Assembly (NCBI GenBank): GCA_946482595.1
Contig: CAMLSD010000001.1
Span: 62,001 to 126,000 of the forward strand
Reading direction: 5' to 3'
DNA from: an uncultured Comamonadaceae bacterium
GTDB taxonomy: Bacteria > Pseudomonadota > Gammaproteobacteria > Burkholderiales > Burkholderiaceae
DNA length: 64,000 nucleotides
The position numbers and the translations under genes are program-made. Positions 56,118 through 64,000 of the stretch are shown here, piece after piece; position 1 is the first letter of the stretch, and the number at the start of each line of letters is the position of its first letter. The notes beneath the pieces were generated by a model. That model searched no databases, was not told the DNA's origin, and saw only the letters and a list, made by a program, of their open reading frames with translations.

Positions 56118-56982
56118 GACAGGACAGATTGCACGCACCGACACCCTGGTTCCGGCAGAGCGCCTGTCCGACCGGCTGGCGGCATTGCTGGCCTCGCGCA
56201 TCGAGTCGGGCGAGCTCAAGCCGAACGATCGACTGCCCACCGAACAAGAGCTCGCCGAGCGCCATGGCGTGTCGCGCACCGTGGTGCGCGAGGCCGTCAG
56301 CCGCCTGAAGTCCATGGGCATGCTGATCTCGCGACAGGGCTCAGGCGTGTTCGTGGCGCCGCAGGCCGCGGCGCGCCCGCTGGCTTTCGACCCGGCCGTG
56401 CTGCACTCGCTGGAAGCCGTCGTGCAGGTCGTCGAGGTGCGCCGCGCACTGGAAGGTGAAGTCGCCGCACTGGCAGCGCGCCGTGCCACGCCCGAGCAAC
56501 TGGTGGCGATCCAGCAGGCCTTGCAGGCGATCGACGATGCTGTGGCCCGTGGTGGCGACGGGGTGGACGAAGACCTGCTGTTCCACCGCTGCGTGGCGGC
56601 CGCCACCGGCAACCCGCAGTTCAACCGCCTGCTGGTGTTTCTCGAGCAGTACCAGCGCGATGCCATGAAGGTCACCCGCGCCAACGAGGCCATGAGCGCG
56701 GAATTCATGGAGCAGGTGCGCCAGGAACACCGCGACATTGCCGAATCCATCACTCAGCGCGATGCCGACCGGGCCCGTGTGGCCGCAACCCGCCACATGG
56801 TGAAGGCGGCGCAGCGCATCGAGGAGGCCGAGGCCGGTGTGCGGGCTGCGCTCAGCGCGGCGCTGTCCCCGGCGTTGGCCGAGGTGGGTGCCGCACCTTC
56901 CGCCGCACCTGCCGCCGCACCGGATTCCGAAGCGCCTGCGCCCGCCATCCCCAACCCAGCCGCGCCCGACCTGCCAGCCTGA
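56116..56982 (+). CDS. GntR-family regulator (FadR subfamily), threonate/erythronate cluster
   Basis: The product is 288 aa. The winged helix has LPTEQELAERHGVSRTVVREAVSRL, and an FCD domain follows (DEDLLFHRCVAAATGN, ATRHMVKAAQR). The Ala/Pro-rich tail after about 240 is not conserved. No Shine-Dalgarno is visible before ATG 56116 and the -10 box ends 7 bases before it, suggesting leaderless mRNA; a TTG at 56101 is the alternative. It leads the second sugar-acid operon. Confidence 0.9.
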   Translation: MTGQIARTDTLVPAERLSDRLAALLASRIESGELKPNDRLPTEQELAERHGVSRTVVREAVSRLKSMGMLISRQGSGVFVAPQAAARPLAFDPAVLHSLEAVVQVVEVRRALEGEVAALAARRATPEQLVAIQQALQAIDDAVARGGDGVDEDLLFHRCVAAATGNPQFNRLLVFLEQYQRDAMKVTRANEAMSAEFMEQVRQEHRDIAESITQRDADRARVAATRHMVKAAQRIEEAEAGVRAALSAALSPALAEVGAAPSAAPAAAPDSEAPAPAIPNPAAPDLPA

Positions 56983-56992
56983 ACGAGACAAG

Positions 56993-57931
56993 ATGACCAA
57001 GACCGATACACAGACCAAGACCCTCGGGGTGGTGGGCCTGGGCTCGATGGGCCTGGGTGCTGCCCAGTCCGCCCTGCGCGCTGGCGTGCCCACCTGGGGT
57101 TGCGACATGCGCAGCGAAGCCCGCGAGGCACTGCGGGCGTCCGGCGGCCACGCGGTGGCGCGGCCCGCAGAGCTGGCGCCGCATTGCGACGTCGTGCTGA
57201 TCCTTGTGGTCAATGCCGCCCAGACCGAGGACGTGCTTTTCGGTGAAGGCGACCTCGCACGCCACCTTCGTCCAGGCTCGGTGGTGATTGCCTCGGCCAC
57301 GGTCGACCCGGCCGTGCCACCGCAGTGGGAACAGCGGCTGGAATCGATGGGCCTGCATTTCATCGACGCGCCCGTGTCCGGGGGCGCGCGCAAGGCGGCC
57401 GAGGGCCAGATGACGGTGATGGCCTCGGGCCGGCCGCAGGCCTTCGAGGCTGCCGCCGGTGTGCTCGACGCCTTTGCCGGCAAGGTCTACCGGCTCGCCG
57501 ACCGCGCCGGTGTGGGCTCGACCGTGAAGATGGTCAACCAGCACCTGGCCGGCGTGCACATCGCCGCCGCCTGTGAGGCCATGGCGCTGGGCATGCGTGC
57601 CGGTGCCGATCCGGCCCAGCTCTACGAGGTGATCTGCAACTCGGCCGGCATGAGCTGGATGTTCCAGAACCGCGTGCCGCACATCCTGGCCGGCGACTAC
57701 ACGCCGCTGTCCACGGTCAACATCTTCGTGAAGGACCTGGGCATCGTGCTCGACGCCGCGCGCAAGCTGGCGTTTCCGCTGCCGCTGGCTGCGGCGGCCC
57801 ATCAGCTCTACCTGGCCACGGCAGGGCAGGGGCATGGCCTGGAGGACGACTCGGCCGTGATCAAGTTCTATGCGGCGCTCAGCGGCATCGAGCTGCCCGC
57901 GCCGACGGCACCGGCCGGAGCCACGTCATGA
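56993..57931 (+). CDS. ltnD: L-threonate dehydrogenase
   Basis: The product is 312 aa, a beta-hydroxyacid dehydrogenase. The NAD motif is GLGSMGLG (about 15-22), the substrate loop APVSGGARKAAEGQM, and the catalytic Lys in STVKMVNQHLAG. In tetronate pathways LtnD oxidises L-threonate to 2-oxo-tetronate. The call depends on context: otnK, otnC, otnI and denD follow in line. Confidence 0.9.
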   Translation: MTKTDTQTKTLGVVGLGSMGLGAAQSALRAGVPTWGCDMRSEAREALRASGGHAVARPAELAPHCDVVLILVVNAAQTEDVLFGEGDLARHLRPGSVVIASATVDPAVPPQWEQRLESMGLHFIDAPVSGGARKAAEGQMTVMASGRPQAFEAAAGVLDAFAGKVYRLADRAGVGSTVKMVNQHLAGVHIAAACEAMALGMRAGADPAQLYEVICNSAGMSWMFQNRVPHILAGDYTPLSTVNIFVKDLGIVLDAARKLAFPLPLAAAAHQLYLATAGQGHGLEDDSAVIKFYAALSGIELPAPTAPAGATS

Positions 57932-59193
57932 TCCTGGGGGTCATTGCCGACGACTTCACCGGCGCCACCGACGTGGCCAGCATGCTGGTGCGTGCCGGCA
58001 TGCGCACCGTGCAGGTGATTGGTGTGCCGGCGGCCGGCGCAGCGCTGCCGGGTGCCGATGCAGTGGTCGTGGCGCTCAAGTCGCGCACCAGTCCGGCCAG
58101 CGAGGCCGTGGCCGAGTCGCTGGCTGCCCTGCAGGCCCTGCGCGAGGCGGGTGCCCGTCAGATCTACTTCAAGTACTGCTCGACCTTCGACTCCACACCG
58201 GCCGGCAACATCGGCCCGGTCACCGAGGCGCTGATGTCGGCGCTTGCGACCGACTTCACCATCGCCTGTCCGGCCTTCCCGGAAAACGGGCGCACGATCT
58301 ACCGTGGCCATCTGTTTGTCGGTGACCAGCTGCTGAGCGACTCCAGCATGCGTCACCACCCGCTGACCCCGATGACCGATGCGAATCTGGTGCGGGTGCT
58401 GCAGGCCCAGTTGCACCATCGGCGCGCGGGGCTGCTGCACCGCGACGTGGTGGCTCAGGGGCCGCAGGCGGTGGCTGCGCGCATCGACAGCCTTCGCACC
58501 GAAGGCGTGGGCATTGCCGTGGCCGATGCCATCGACAACCAGGACCTCACCACGCTGGCCGAGGCCTGCGCCACGCTGCCGCTGCTGACGGCGGGCTCGG
58601 GGCTGGCACTGGGTCTGCCCGCCGCGTACGCACGGCGCGGCTGGGTCCAGCCCGATGCCCAGGCGGCCCGGCTGGACACCGTGGGTGGCCTGGCAGCGGT
58701 GCTGTCAGGCTCATGTTCGGCAGCGACCCAGGCGCAGGTCAGGCACTGGATGGACGCGGGCCGGCCCGCGCTGCAGCTCGACCCGCTGGCGCTGGCGCGT
58801 GAACCGGCATGGGCCGACGAACTCACCGCCCAGGCCTGTGAGCTGGCCGCTCGCGGCCCGGTGCTGGTGTATGGCACTGCGTCGCCCGAGGCGGTGGCCT
58901 CGGCCCAGCAGGCGCTGGGGGCGGCCCAGGCCGGCCACCTGGTGGAACAGGCCCTGGGCCGCACCGCGGCTGCGTTGGTGGCGCACGGTGTACGCCGGCT
59001 GGTCGTTGCGGGTGGGGAAACCTCAGGTGCCGTGGTGCAGGCCCTGGGCGTGGGCCAGTTGCGCATCGGCGCCACGATCGCGCCCGGTGTGCCGTGGACG
59101 CAGGCCGAGGGCCGCCCGCTGCTGCTGGCATTGAAGTCCGGAAACTTCGGGTCGGTGGATTTTTTCACCCGAGCCCTGACGCTGGTCGAGTGA
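57928..59193 (+). CDS. otnK: 3-oxo-tetronate kinase (DUF1537)
   Basis: The product is 421 aa. GVIADDFTGATDVASMLVRAG opens the sugar-binding domain, and VVAGGETSGAVVQAL marks the C-terminal ATP-binding domain. It phosphorylates 3-oxo-tetronate to the 4-phosphate. It overlaps ltnD by 4 bases and precedes the decarboxylase otnC. Confidence 0.92.
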   Translation: MILGVIADDFTGATDVASMLVRAGMRTVQVIGVPAAGAALPGADAVVVALKSRTSPASEAVAESLAALQALREAGARQIYFKYCSTFDSTPAGNIGPVTEALMSALATDFTIACPAFPENGRTIYRGHLFVGDQLLSDSSMRHHPLTPMTDANLVRVLQAQLHHRRAGLLHRDVVAQGPQAVAARIDSLRTEGVGIAVADAIDNQDLTTLAEACATLPLLTAGSGLALGLPAAYARRGWVQPDAQAARLDTVGGLAAVLSGSCSAATQAQVRHWMDAGRPALQLDPLALAREPAWADELTAQACELAARGPVLVYGTASPEAVASAQQALGAAQAGHLVEQALGRTAAALVAHGVRRLVVAGGETSGAVVQALGVGQLRIGATIAPGVPWTQAEGRPLLLALKSGNFGSVDFFTRALTLVE

Positions 59194-59201
59194 GGCAAGG
59201 C

Positions 59202-59846
59202 ATGAGTCCCCACGAGATCCACCTGCGTGAACAACTGTGCGAGTTCGGGCGCTCCTTGTTCGAGCGCGGCCTCACGGCCGGCAGTTCGGGCAACCTGTCG
59301 GTCCAGCTCGACGACGGCTGGCTGATGACACCAACCGGCGTGAGCCTGGGCCGGCTCGACCCGGCGCGCCTGAGCCGGCTGGGCCCGGACGGCCGCCTGA
59401 TGGACGGCGACCCGCCCACCAAGGAATCCCCCCTGCACACGGCGGTCTACGCGCGCCGGGGCAGGGCACGCGCGATCGTGCACCTGCATTCGACCTATTC
59501 GGTGGCGGTGTCGCTGCTGCGAGACGTCGATCCGGCCAACGTGCTGCCGGCACTGACGCCGTACTACGTGATGAAGATCGGCCGCCTGCCGCTGGTGCCG
59601 TACCACCGCCCCGGCGACCCGCGTGTGGCCGAGGCGATCCGTGACCTGGCCGGTGAACATGCCGCCGTGCTGCTGGCCAACCATGGCCCGGTGGTGTCGG
59701 GCGATTCCCTGGAGGCCGCCGTCAACGCGATCGAGGAACTCGAAGAGACCGCGAGGTTGTTCCTCACGCTCGACGGCAAGCCGATCCGCACGCTCACCGA
59801 AGCCCAGATCGACGAGCTGCGCCAGCACTTCGGCGCGAACTGGTGA
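59202..59846 (+). CDS. otnC: 3-oxo-tetronate 4-phosphate decarboxylase (class II aldolase family)
   Basis: The product is 214 aa. Zinc His residues lie in VHLHSTYS and NHGPVV; the catalytic Glu is in KESPLH. AGSSGNLSVQ binds phosphate. It turns the phosphorylated keto acid into dihydroxyacetone phosphate and CO2. The ATG at 59202 fits the family start. Confidence 0.92.
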   Translation: MSPHEIHLREQLCEFGRSLFERGLTAGSSGNLSVQLDDGWLMTPTGVSLGRLDPARLSRLGPDGRLMDGDPPTKESPLHTAVYARRGRARAIVHLHSTYSVAVSLLRDVDPANVLPALTPYYVMKIGRLPLVPYHRPGDPRVAEAIRDLAGEHAAVLLANHGPVVSGDSLEAAVNAIEELEETARLFLTLDGKPIRTLTEAQIDELRQHFGANW

Positions 59847-59864
59847 CCCCCTGAAAGACAGCCC

Positions 59865-60653
59865 ATGCCCCGTTTTGCCGCCAACCTGTCGATGATGTAC
59901 ACGGAACATCCGTTCCTGGAGCGCTTTGCGGCCGCCGCCGCCGATGGCTTCAAGGCGGTCGAGTTCCTGTTCCCGTACGAACATGAGCCCCAGCAGATTG
60001 CCTCTCAATTGCGCGAGCACGACCTGGAGCAGGCGCTGTTCAACATGCCGCCGGGCGACTGGGCGAACGGCGAACGCGGCATGGCCTGCCACCCCGGCCG
60101 CGAGGTGGAATTCGCCGAGGGGGTGGACCTCGCGTTGACGTACGCACGTGCCACGGGTTGCCGCCGCCTGCACGTGATGGCCGGGCTGGTGCCCGCCGGC
60201 GTGGCGCCCGCAGACCTGCACCGCACCTATGTCGCCAACCTGAAGCTGGCAGCGCAGCGGGCGGCCCCGCACGGCATCACGGTGCTGATCGAGCCGATCA
60301 ACACGCGCGACATGCCCGGCTTCTACCTCAACTATCAGCAGCAGGCCCACGACGTGCTGGCCGAGGTGGGTGCCGACAACCTCAAGGTGCAGATGGACCT
60401 GTACCACTGCCAGATCATGGAAGGCGACCTGTCGCGGCGCATCGAGCGGCACCTGGCCGGCGTTGGCCATGTGCAGATCGCGGGCGTGCCCGACCGGCAC
60501 GAGCCCGACCTGGGCGAGCTGAACTACCCCCATCTCTTCGAGCTGCTCGACCGCCTGGGCTACAGCGGTCACATCGGCTGTGAATACCGCCCCCGGGCCG
60601 GAACCCGAGCCGGACTGGGCTGGCTGCAACCCTATCTGAAGGCTGCGCAATGA
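59865..60653 (+). CDS. otnI: 2-oxo-tetronate isomerase (hydroxypyruvate isomerase family)
   Basis: The product is 262 aa, a TIM-barrel protein starting [21 protein letters not shown]. The catalytic glutamates are in [14 protein letters not shown] and [10 protein letters not shown]. It converts 2-oxo-tetronate to 3-oxo-tetronate, linking LtnD and DenD to OtnK. It overlaps denD by 4 bases. Confidence 0.92.
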   Translation: MPRFAANLSMMYTEHPFLERFAAAAADGFKAVEFLFPYEHEPQQIASQLREHDLEQALFNMPPGDWANGERGMACHPGREVEFAEGVDLALTYARATGCRRLHVMAGLVPAGVAPADLHRTYVANLKLAAQRAAPHGITVLIEPINTRDMPGFYLNYQQQAHDVLAEVGADNLKVQMDLYHCQIMEGDLSRRIERHLAGVGHVQIAGVPDRHEPDLGELNYPHLFELLDRLGYSGHIGCEYRPRAGTRAGLGWLQPYLKAAQ

Positions 60654-61678
60654 ACATCCTCATCACCGGCGGTGCCGGCTTTCTCGGCTCGCGCCTGGCG
60701 CGTGAGCTGCTCCAGCGCGGGCAGCTTCGCGCTCGCACGATCGAATCCATGACCCTGGCCGACCTGGCCCTGCCGGGTGACACCGTGCTGCGCGGCGATT
60801 CCCGCGTGCGCACACAGGTGGGCGACCTGTTCACCCAGATCGACACGCTGATGGCCCAGCCCTTCGACGTGGTCTTTCACCTGGCATCCGCCGTGTCGGG
60901 CGAATGCGAGGCCGACTTCGACCTGGGCATGCGCTCCAACCTGGACACCACCCGCAAGCTGCTGGACGCCTGCCGCGCACGAGCGCTGGCGACCGGCGTC
61001 GCGCCGGTGTTTGTCTTCTCGAGCTCCGTGGCCGTGTTCGGTGCTGATGCCGCGATCGCGCTGCCGCACACCGTCGAGGACCACACGCTGCCCACCCCGC
61101 AGTCGAGTTATGGCATCCAAAAGTTCATATGTGAGCAACTGCTGGCCGACTACACGCGCAAGGGTTTCGTCGACGGGCGCGCGGCGCGGCTGATGACCGT
61201 GTCGGTGCGGCCTGGCCGACCCAATGGTGCGGCGTCCAGCTTCCTGTCCGGGCTGCTGCGCGAGCCGCTGGCCGGACAGCCCTCGGTGTGCCCGGTCGAC
61301 CCGTCGATGCGGGTGGCGCTGTCGTCGCCGGCGCGCACGATCGCCGGGCTGATCGCGGTGGCCGAGGCCAGTCGCGACGCGTTGGGTGGCCGTACCGCCC
61401 TCAACCTGCCCGCACTGACCGTGAGCGTGCAGCAGATGCTGGATGCGCTGGGTGAGGTGGGCGGCGACGAGGCCCTGAAGCTGGTGAGCTTCGAGCCTGA
61501 CGCCACGATCGCCCGCATCGTCGGTGGCTGGCCGTCGGCCTTCTCGAGCCGCCGCGCCCAGGCGCTGGGTCTGCAGCCTGACCCGGACTTCACGAGCATC
61601 GTGCGCGCTTACGTGGCAGATCAGCCTCAGGCCGTCACCAACGCCCGTGCGCTTTTGCAACTCACCGGCGCACGGTGA
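60650..61678 (+). CDS. denD: D-erythronate dehydrogenase
   Basis: The product is 342 aa, an extended SDR. The NAD motif is [17 protein letters not shown] (about 4-20), with the catalytic Ser in FSSSVAVFG and YxxxK in [13 protein letters not shown]. DenD oxidises D-erythronate at C2, feeding the same intermediate as LtnD. Position in the tetronate operon supports this against other epimerase-like SDRs. Confidence 0.88.
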   Translation: MNILITGGAGFLGSRLARELLQRGQLRARTIESMTLADLALPGDTVLRGDSRVRTQVGDLFTQIDTLMAQPFDVVFHLASAVSGECEADFDLGMRSNLDTTRKLLDACRARALATGVAPVFVFSSSVAVFGADAAIALPHTVEDHTLPTPQSSYGIQKFICEQLLADYTRKGFVDGRAARLMTVSVRPGRPNGAASSFLSGLLREPLAGQPSVCPVDPSMRVALSSPARTIAGLIAVAEASRDALGGRTALNLPALTVSVQQMLDALGEVGGDEALKLVSFEPDATIARIVGGWPSAFSSRRAQALGLQPDPDFTSIVRAYVADQPQAVTNARALLQLTGAR

Positions 61679-61735
61679 CGTTTCACCCCGCGAACCTTTC
61701 GATCGCTTTGCCCCCAACCCCAAAAGGAGACATGC

Positions 61736-62707
61736 ATGAAACTCAAGCAAACCACCGCCTTGCTGGCCGCAGGCCTCGGCCTGATGTTCAGCGCCCAGGC
61801 GCAGACCGTGCTCAAGATCGGCTACGCGACGTCCAAGGAATCGCACTACGGTGTGGGCTCGACCGTGTTCTGCGACGAGATCGAGCGCGGCACGCAAGGG
61901 CGCTACAAGTGCCAGCAGTTCCCGAACTCGGCCCTGGGTGGCGAGCGCGAGCAGATCGAGGCCGTGCAACTGGGCACGCAGGACCTGGTGAACACCTCGA
62001 CCGGCCCGCTGGGCAACTTCGTGCCCGAGGTGAAGATCGTCGACATCCCCTTCCTGTTCCGTGACTACGACCATGCACGCAAGGTGATGGACGGCCCGAT
62101 CGGCCAGGACCTCCAGAAGAAGATGGCCGCCAAGGGCCTGATCAACCTGGCCTGGACCGAAAACGGCTTCCGCCACATGACCAATTCCAAGCGCGCCATC
62201 ACCAAGGCCGACGACGCCTCGGGGCTGAAGATGCGCACGATGGAAAACAAGGTGCACATGGACGGCTACAAGACCTTCGGCATCCTGCCCACGCCCATGC
62301 CCTTCCCGGAACTCTTCACGGCGCTCCAGCAAGGCACCGTCGATGGCCAGGAGAACCCCATCCCGGTGATCCTGTCGTCCAAGTTCTCGCAGGTGCAGAA
62401 GCATCTGTCGCTGACGGGGCATGTGTATTCACCGGCTGCGCTGATCATGTCGCCGGCGGTGTGGAACAAGCTGTCCGATGCCGACAAGCAGGTCTTCACC
62501 GAAGCCGCGAGAAAGGGCGCCGCCGCCCAGCGCAAGAAAGTCAACGACGACGAGAACAACGGCATCGCCCAGCTCAAGAAGGACGGCATGCAGGTGGTCG
62601 AGAAGGTCGATGGCGAGAGCTTCCGCAAGGCCGTGGCGCCCGCCTACCAGGCCTATGCCCGTGAGTTCGGCGCCGATCGCATCGCCGCCATCCAGGCCGT
62701 CAAGTAA
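61736..62707 (+). CDS. dctP: TRAP transporter solute-binding protein DctP (tetronate cluster)
   Basis: The product is 323 aa with a signal peptide (MKLKQTTALLAAGLGLMFSA, cleaved near QA-Q). It shares most residues with the DctP at 35753, including FRHMTNSKR and GTVDGQENPIPV. By context it binds L-threonate or D-erythronate. AAAGGAGA lies before the ATG. Confidence 0.93.
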   Translation: MKLKQTTALLAAGLGLMFSAQAQTVLKIGYATSKESHYGVGSTVFCDEIERGTQGRYKCQQFPNSALGGEREQIEAVQLGTQDLVNTSTGPLGNFVPEVKIVDIPFLFRDYDHARKVMDGPIGQDLQKKMAAKGLINLAWTENGFRHMTNSKRAITKADDASGLKMRTMENKVHMDGYKTFGILPTPMPFPELFTALQQGTVDGQENPIPVILSSKFSQVQKHLSLTGHVYSPAALIMSPAVWNKLSDADKQVFTEAARKGAAAQRKKVNDDENNGIAQLKKDGMQVVEKVDGESFRKAVAPAYQAYAREFGADRIAAIQAVK

Positions 62708-62720
62708 GGCGTGACAACCC

Positions 62721-62749
62721 CGGCCGCCCGGCCTGGTGCCGGACGGCCG
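62721..62749 (+). other. intercistronic hairpin after dctP
   Basis: CGGCCG-C-CCGGC pairs with GCCGG-A-CGGCCG around a 5-base loop (one mismatch). No T-run follows. Such a stem can protect the upstream dctP mRNA and raise its level over dctQM. Confidence 0.6.
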
Positions 62750-62767
62750 ATTCCTGAGCGCATATCG

Positions 62768-63259
62768 ATGAAGTCAACGATCCTGGCCCTGGACAAGGGC
62801 GTGAGCTGGCTGGCCCTGCAAGCGGCCTGCCTGCTGCTGGCGCTGATCTCGGTGCTGGGCATGTGGCAGGTGGTCTCGCGTTTTGTGCTCTCGCAGCCGT
62901 CGACCTGGACGGAAGAGTCGATGCGCCGCTTGCTCATCTGGATGGTGATGCTGGGTACCGTGGCGGCCTTCCGGCGCGGCGCGCTGGTGTCGGTGGACCT
63001 GATGCTGCGCCTGTCACGCGGGGCGTGGCGGCACACCGTGCGCACCGTGATCACGGTGGCGAGCCTGGTGTTCCTGGCCGTGCTGGTGTGGTACGGCATC
63101 GACCTGGCGTGGCGGGTGCGCTTCCAGACCTTCGCCAGCATGGACCTGTCGATGGCCTGGGGTTATGCCGCCTTGCCCGTGGGCAGCGCGCTGGCGATGG
63201 TGGCCGTGCTGGCCCATCACCTGGACCCGGTCGACACCGAACTCGAATCGGCGCAATGA
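62768..63259 (+). CDS. dctQ: TRAP transporter small permease DctQ (tetronate cluster)
   Basis: The product is 163 aa with four membrane helices and QPSTWTEESMRRLLIWMVMLG, as in the first copy. The start at 62768 gives equal length to that copy; the frame extends upstream to 62711 through the hairpin. It pairs with the following DctM. Confidence 0.92.
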   Translation: MKSTILALDKGVSWLALQAACLLLALISVLGMWQVVSRFVLSQPSTWTEESMRRLLIWMVMLGTVAAFRRGALVSVDLMLRLSRGAWRHTVRTVITVASLVFLAVLVWYGIDLAWRVRFQTFASMDLSMAWGYAALPVGSALAMVAVLAHHLDPVDTELESAQ

Positions 63260-63302
63260 GCCCGCCTGTCACGGACGAGCCGCGCCCCAAGGAAACCACC
63301 TC

Positions 63303-64000
63303 ATGCCCCTGACCCTACTCATCACGATGCTGCTGGGCTTTGCCTTCAGCATCTCGATTGCCGTGTCGATCGGCGGCTCGGCCATGCTGGGCATGGCGCT
63401 GTTCGAGCCGGACAAGCTGATCCTGGCGCCCAAGGAGATGTTCACTGCGATCGACAAGTTCCCGCTGGCGGCGATCCCGTTTTTCATCCTGGCGGGCAAC
63501 CTGATGGAGACCGGGGGCATCTCGCGCCGGCTGGTGGAATTTGCCAAGTCGCTGGTGGGTGGGGTGCAGGGCGGCCTGCCGATGACCTGCGTGCTGACCT
63601 GCATGATCTTTGCGGCGGTGTCGGGCTCATCTGTGGCCACCACGTTTGCGATCGGCGCCATCCTGATCCCGGCGCTCATCAAGCACGGTTACCCCAAGTC
63701 GTATGCCGCCTCGCTGCAGGCCACCTCGGCCGAGCTGGGGGTGGTCATCCCGCCGTCGATTCCGATGATCCTGTTCGGCGTGTCGGCCGAGGTCTCGATC
63801 GGTGAACTGTTCATTGCCGGTGTGGTGCCGGGCCTGCTGATCGGTGGGTCATTGATGCTTTTCGTGCACCTGTATTGCCGATACAAGGGCTGGGGCAAGC
63901 AGGATGGCGACGGCCGCCTGCCGATCGGCCGCGCCATGGTCGATGCAGCCTGGGCGCTGTTGATGCCGGTGATCATCCTGGGCGGCATCTATGGCGGTGT
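63303..64000 (+). CDS. dctM: TRAP transporter large permease DctM (tetronate cluster), cut by window end
   Basis: The visible part is about 232 residues of a DctM protein; the rest lies beyond base 64000. It starts MPLTLLITMLLGFAF, parallel to the first copy. Bases 63327-63628 equal 37389-37690 exactly; after that the two genes differ at many third codon positions and some residues. Confidence 0.93.
   Translation, partial: MPLTLLITMLLGFAFSISIAVSIGGSAMLGMALFEPDKLILAPKEMFTAIDKFPLAAIPFFILAGNLMETGGISRRLVEFAKSLVGGVQGGLPMTCVLTCMIFAAVSGSSVATTFAIGAILIPALIKHGYPKSYAASLQATSAELGVVIPPSIPMILFGVSAEVSIGELFIAGVVPGLLIGGSLMLFVHLYCRYKGWGKQDGDGRLPIGRAMVDAAWALLMPVIILGGIYGG
63327..63628 (+). repeat. 302-bp tract identical to 37389-37690 (dctM copy 2)
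   Basis: This is the second copy of the perfectly identical dctM tract, in the same orientation. The flanking mismatches are at 63326 and 63629. Both ends lie inside the reading frame, so protein sequence stays in phase. Confidence 0.97.

Noticed and set aside
58455..60650. Long minus-strand open frame (731 codons)
   Set aside because: It covers otnK, otnC and otnI in antisense and shows no protein family.

Overview
The window is high-GC DNA (visibly well above 60 %) with densely packed, mostly co-directional genes and many 4-base ATGA overlaps. The gene set (SelO-MsrB-YciB-BolA-PpiC; MltG-Tmk-HolB-PilZ-TatD-ankyrin; NAD salvage with NrtR; several acyl-CoA dehydrogenases; tripartite TRAP transporters) and protein style point to a betaproteobacterium of the order Burkholderiales, near Rubrivivax, Leptothrix or Ideonella. 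The genus cannot be fixed from sequence alone. No rRNA, tRNA, CRISPR array, phage or transposase gene was seen.

Layout. (1) 63-3850, minus strand: a redox and housekeeping operon, selO-msrB-yciB-bolA-parvulin isomerase. (2) 4071-23138, plus strand: an acyl-CoA catabolic region with an acyl-CoA synthetase, a five-gene branched-chain-amino-acid-type ABC importer, a hydratase/dehydrogenase fusion, thiolase, two acyl-CoA dehydrogenases, two short-chain dehydrogenases, a thioesterase, a zinc-free reductase and a GST-like protein. It looks like one beta-oxidation module with its own uptake system; the substrate is not evident. (3) 23139-34336: five tandem 34-bp repeats, a CadR-type MerR regulator facing a DUF3703 gene through a classic MerR operator, tex, sodC, a patatin-like protein, a CBS-domain membrane protein, tandem 130-bp palindromic repeats, an iron-type alcohol dehydrogenase, an exported hydratase-fold protein, an esterase and a thioesterase-GNAT fusion.

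(4) 34685-42126: a sugar-acid operon with a D-apionate oxidoisomerase-like gene (apnO), a TRAP transporter, a RuBisCO-like protein, a DUF1537 kinase (oiaK type) and a GntR regulator. This matches the known D-apionate pathway. Because no erythrulose-phosphate isomerase genes are present, the branch giving 3-phosphoglycerate and glycolate is the more likely one. (5) 42318-49884: a lipoprotein, NRDE and DUF4936 proteins, ygfZ, then mltG-tmk-holB-pilZ-tatD-ankyrin. (6) 49996-55993: a complete NAD salvage and synthesis set (nrtR, pncA, pncB, nadE, nadM-Nudix). (7) 56089-64000: a second sugar-acid operon (GntR, ltnD, otnK, otnC, otnI, denD, TRAP dctPQM), the full published route from L-threonate and D-erythronate to dihydroxyacetone phosphate. 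The window ends inside its dctM.

The two sugar-acid operons carry paralogous TRAP systems. Their dctM genes share a perfectly identical 302-bp tract (37389-37690 and 63327-63628) whose flanks are clearly diverged, which suggests recent gene conversion. Other points for follow-up are an ABC ATPase with arginine in place of the Walker A lysine, two promoters that seem to give leaderless mRNAs, and several inverted repeats that look like operators.
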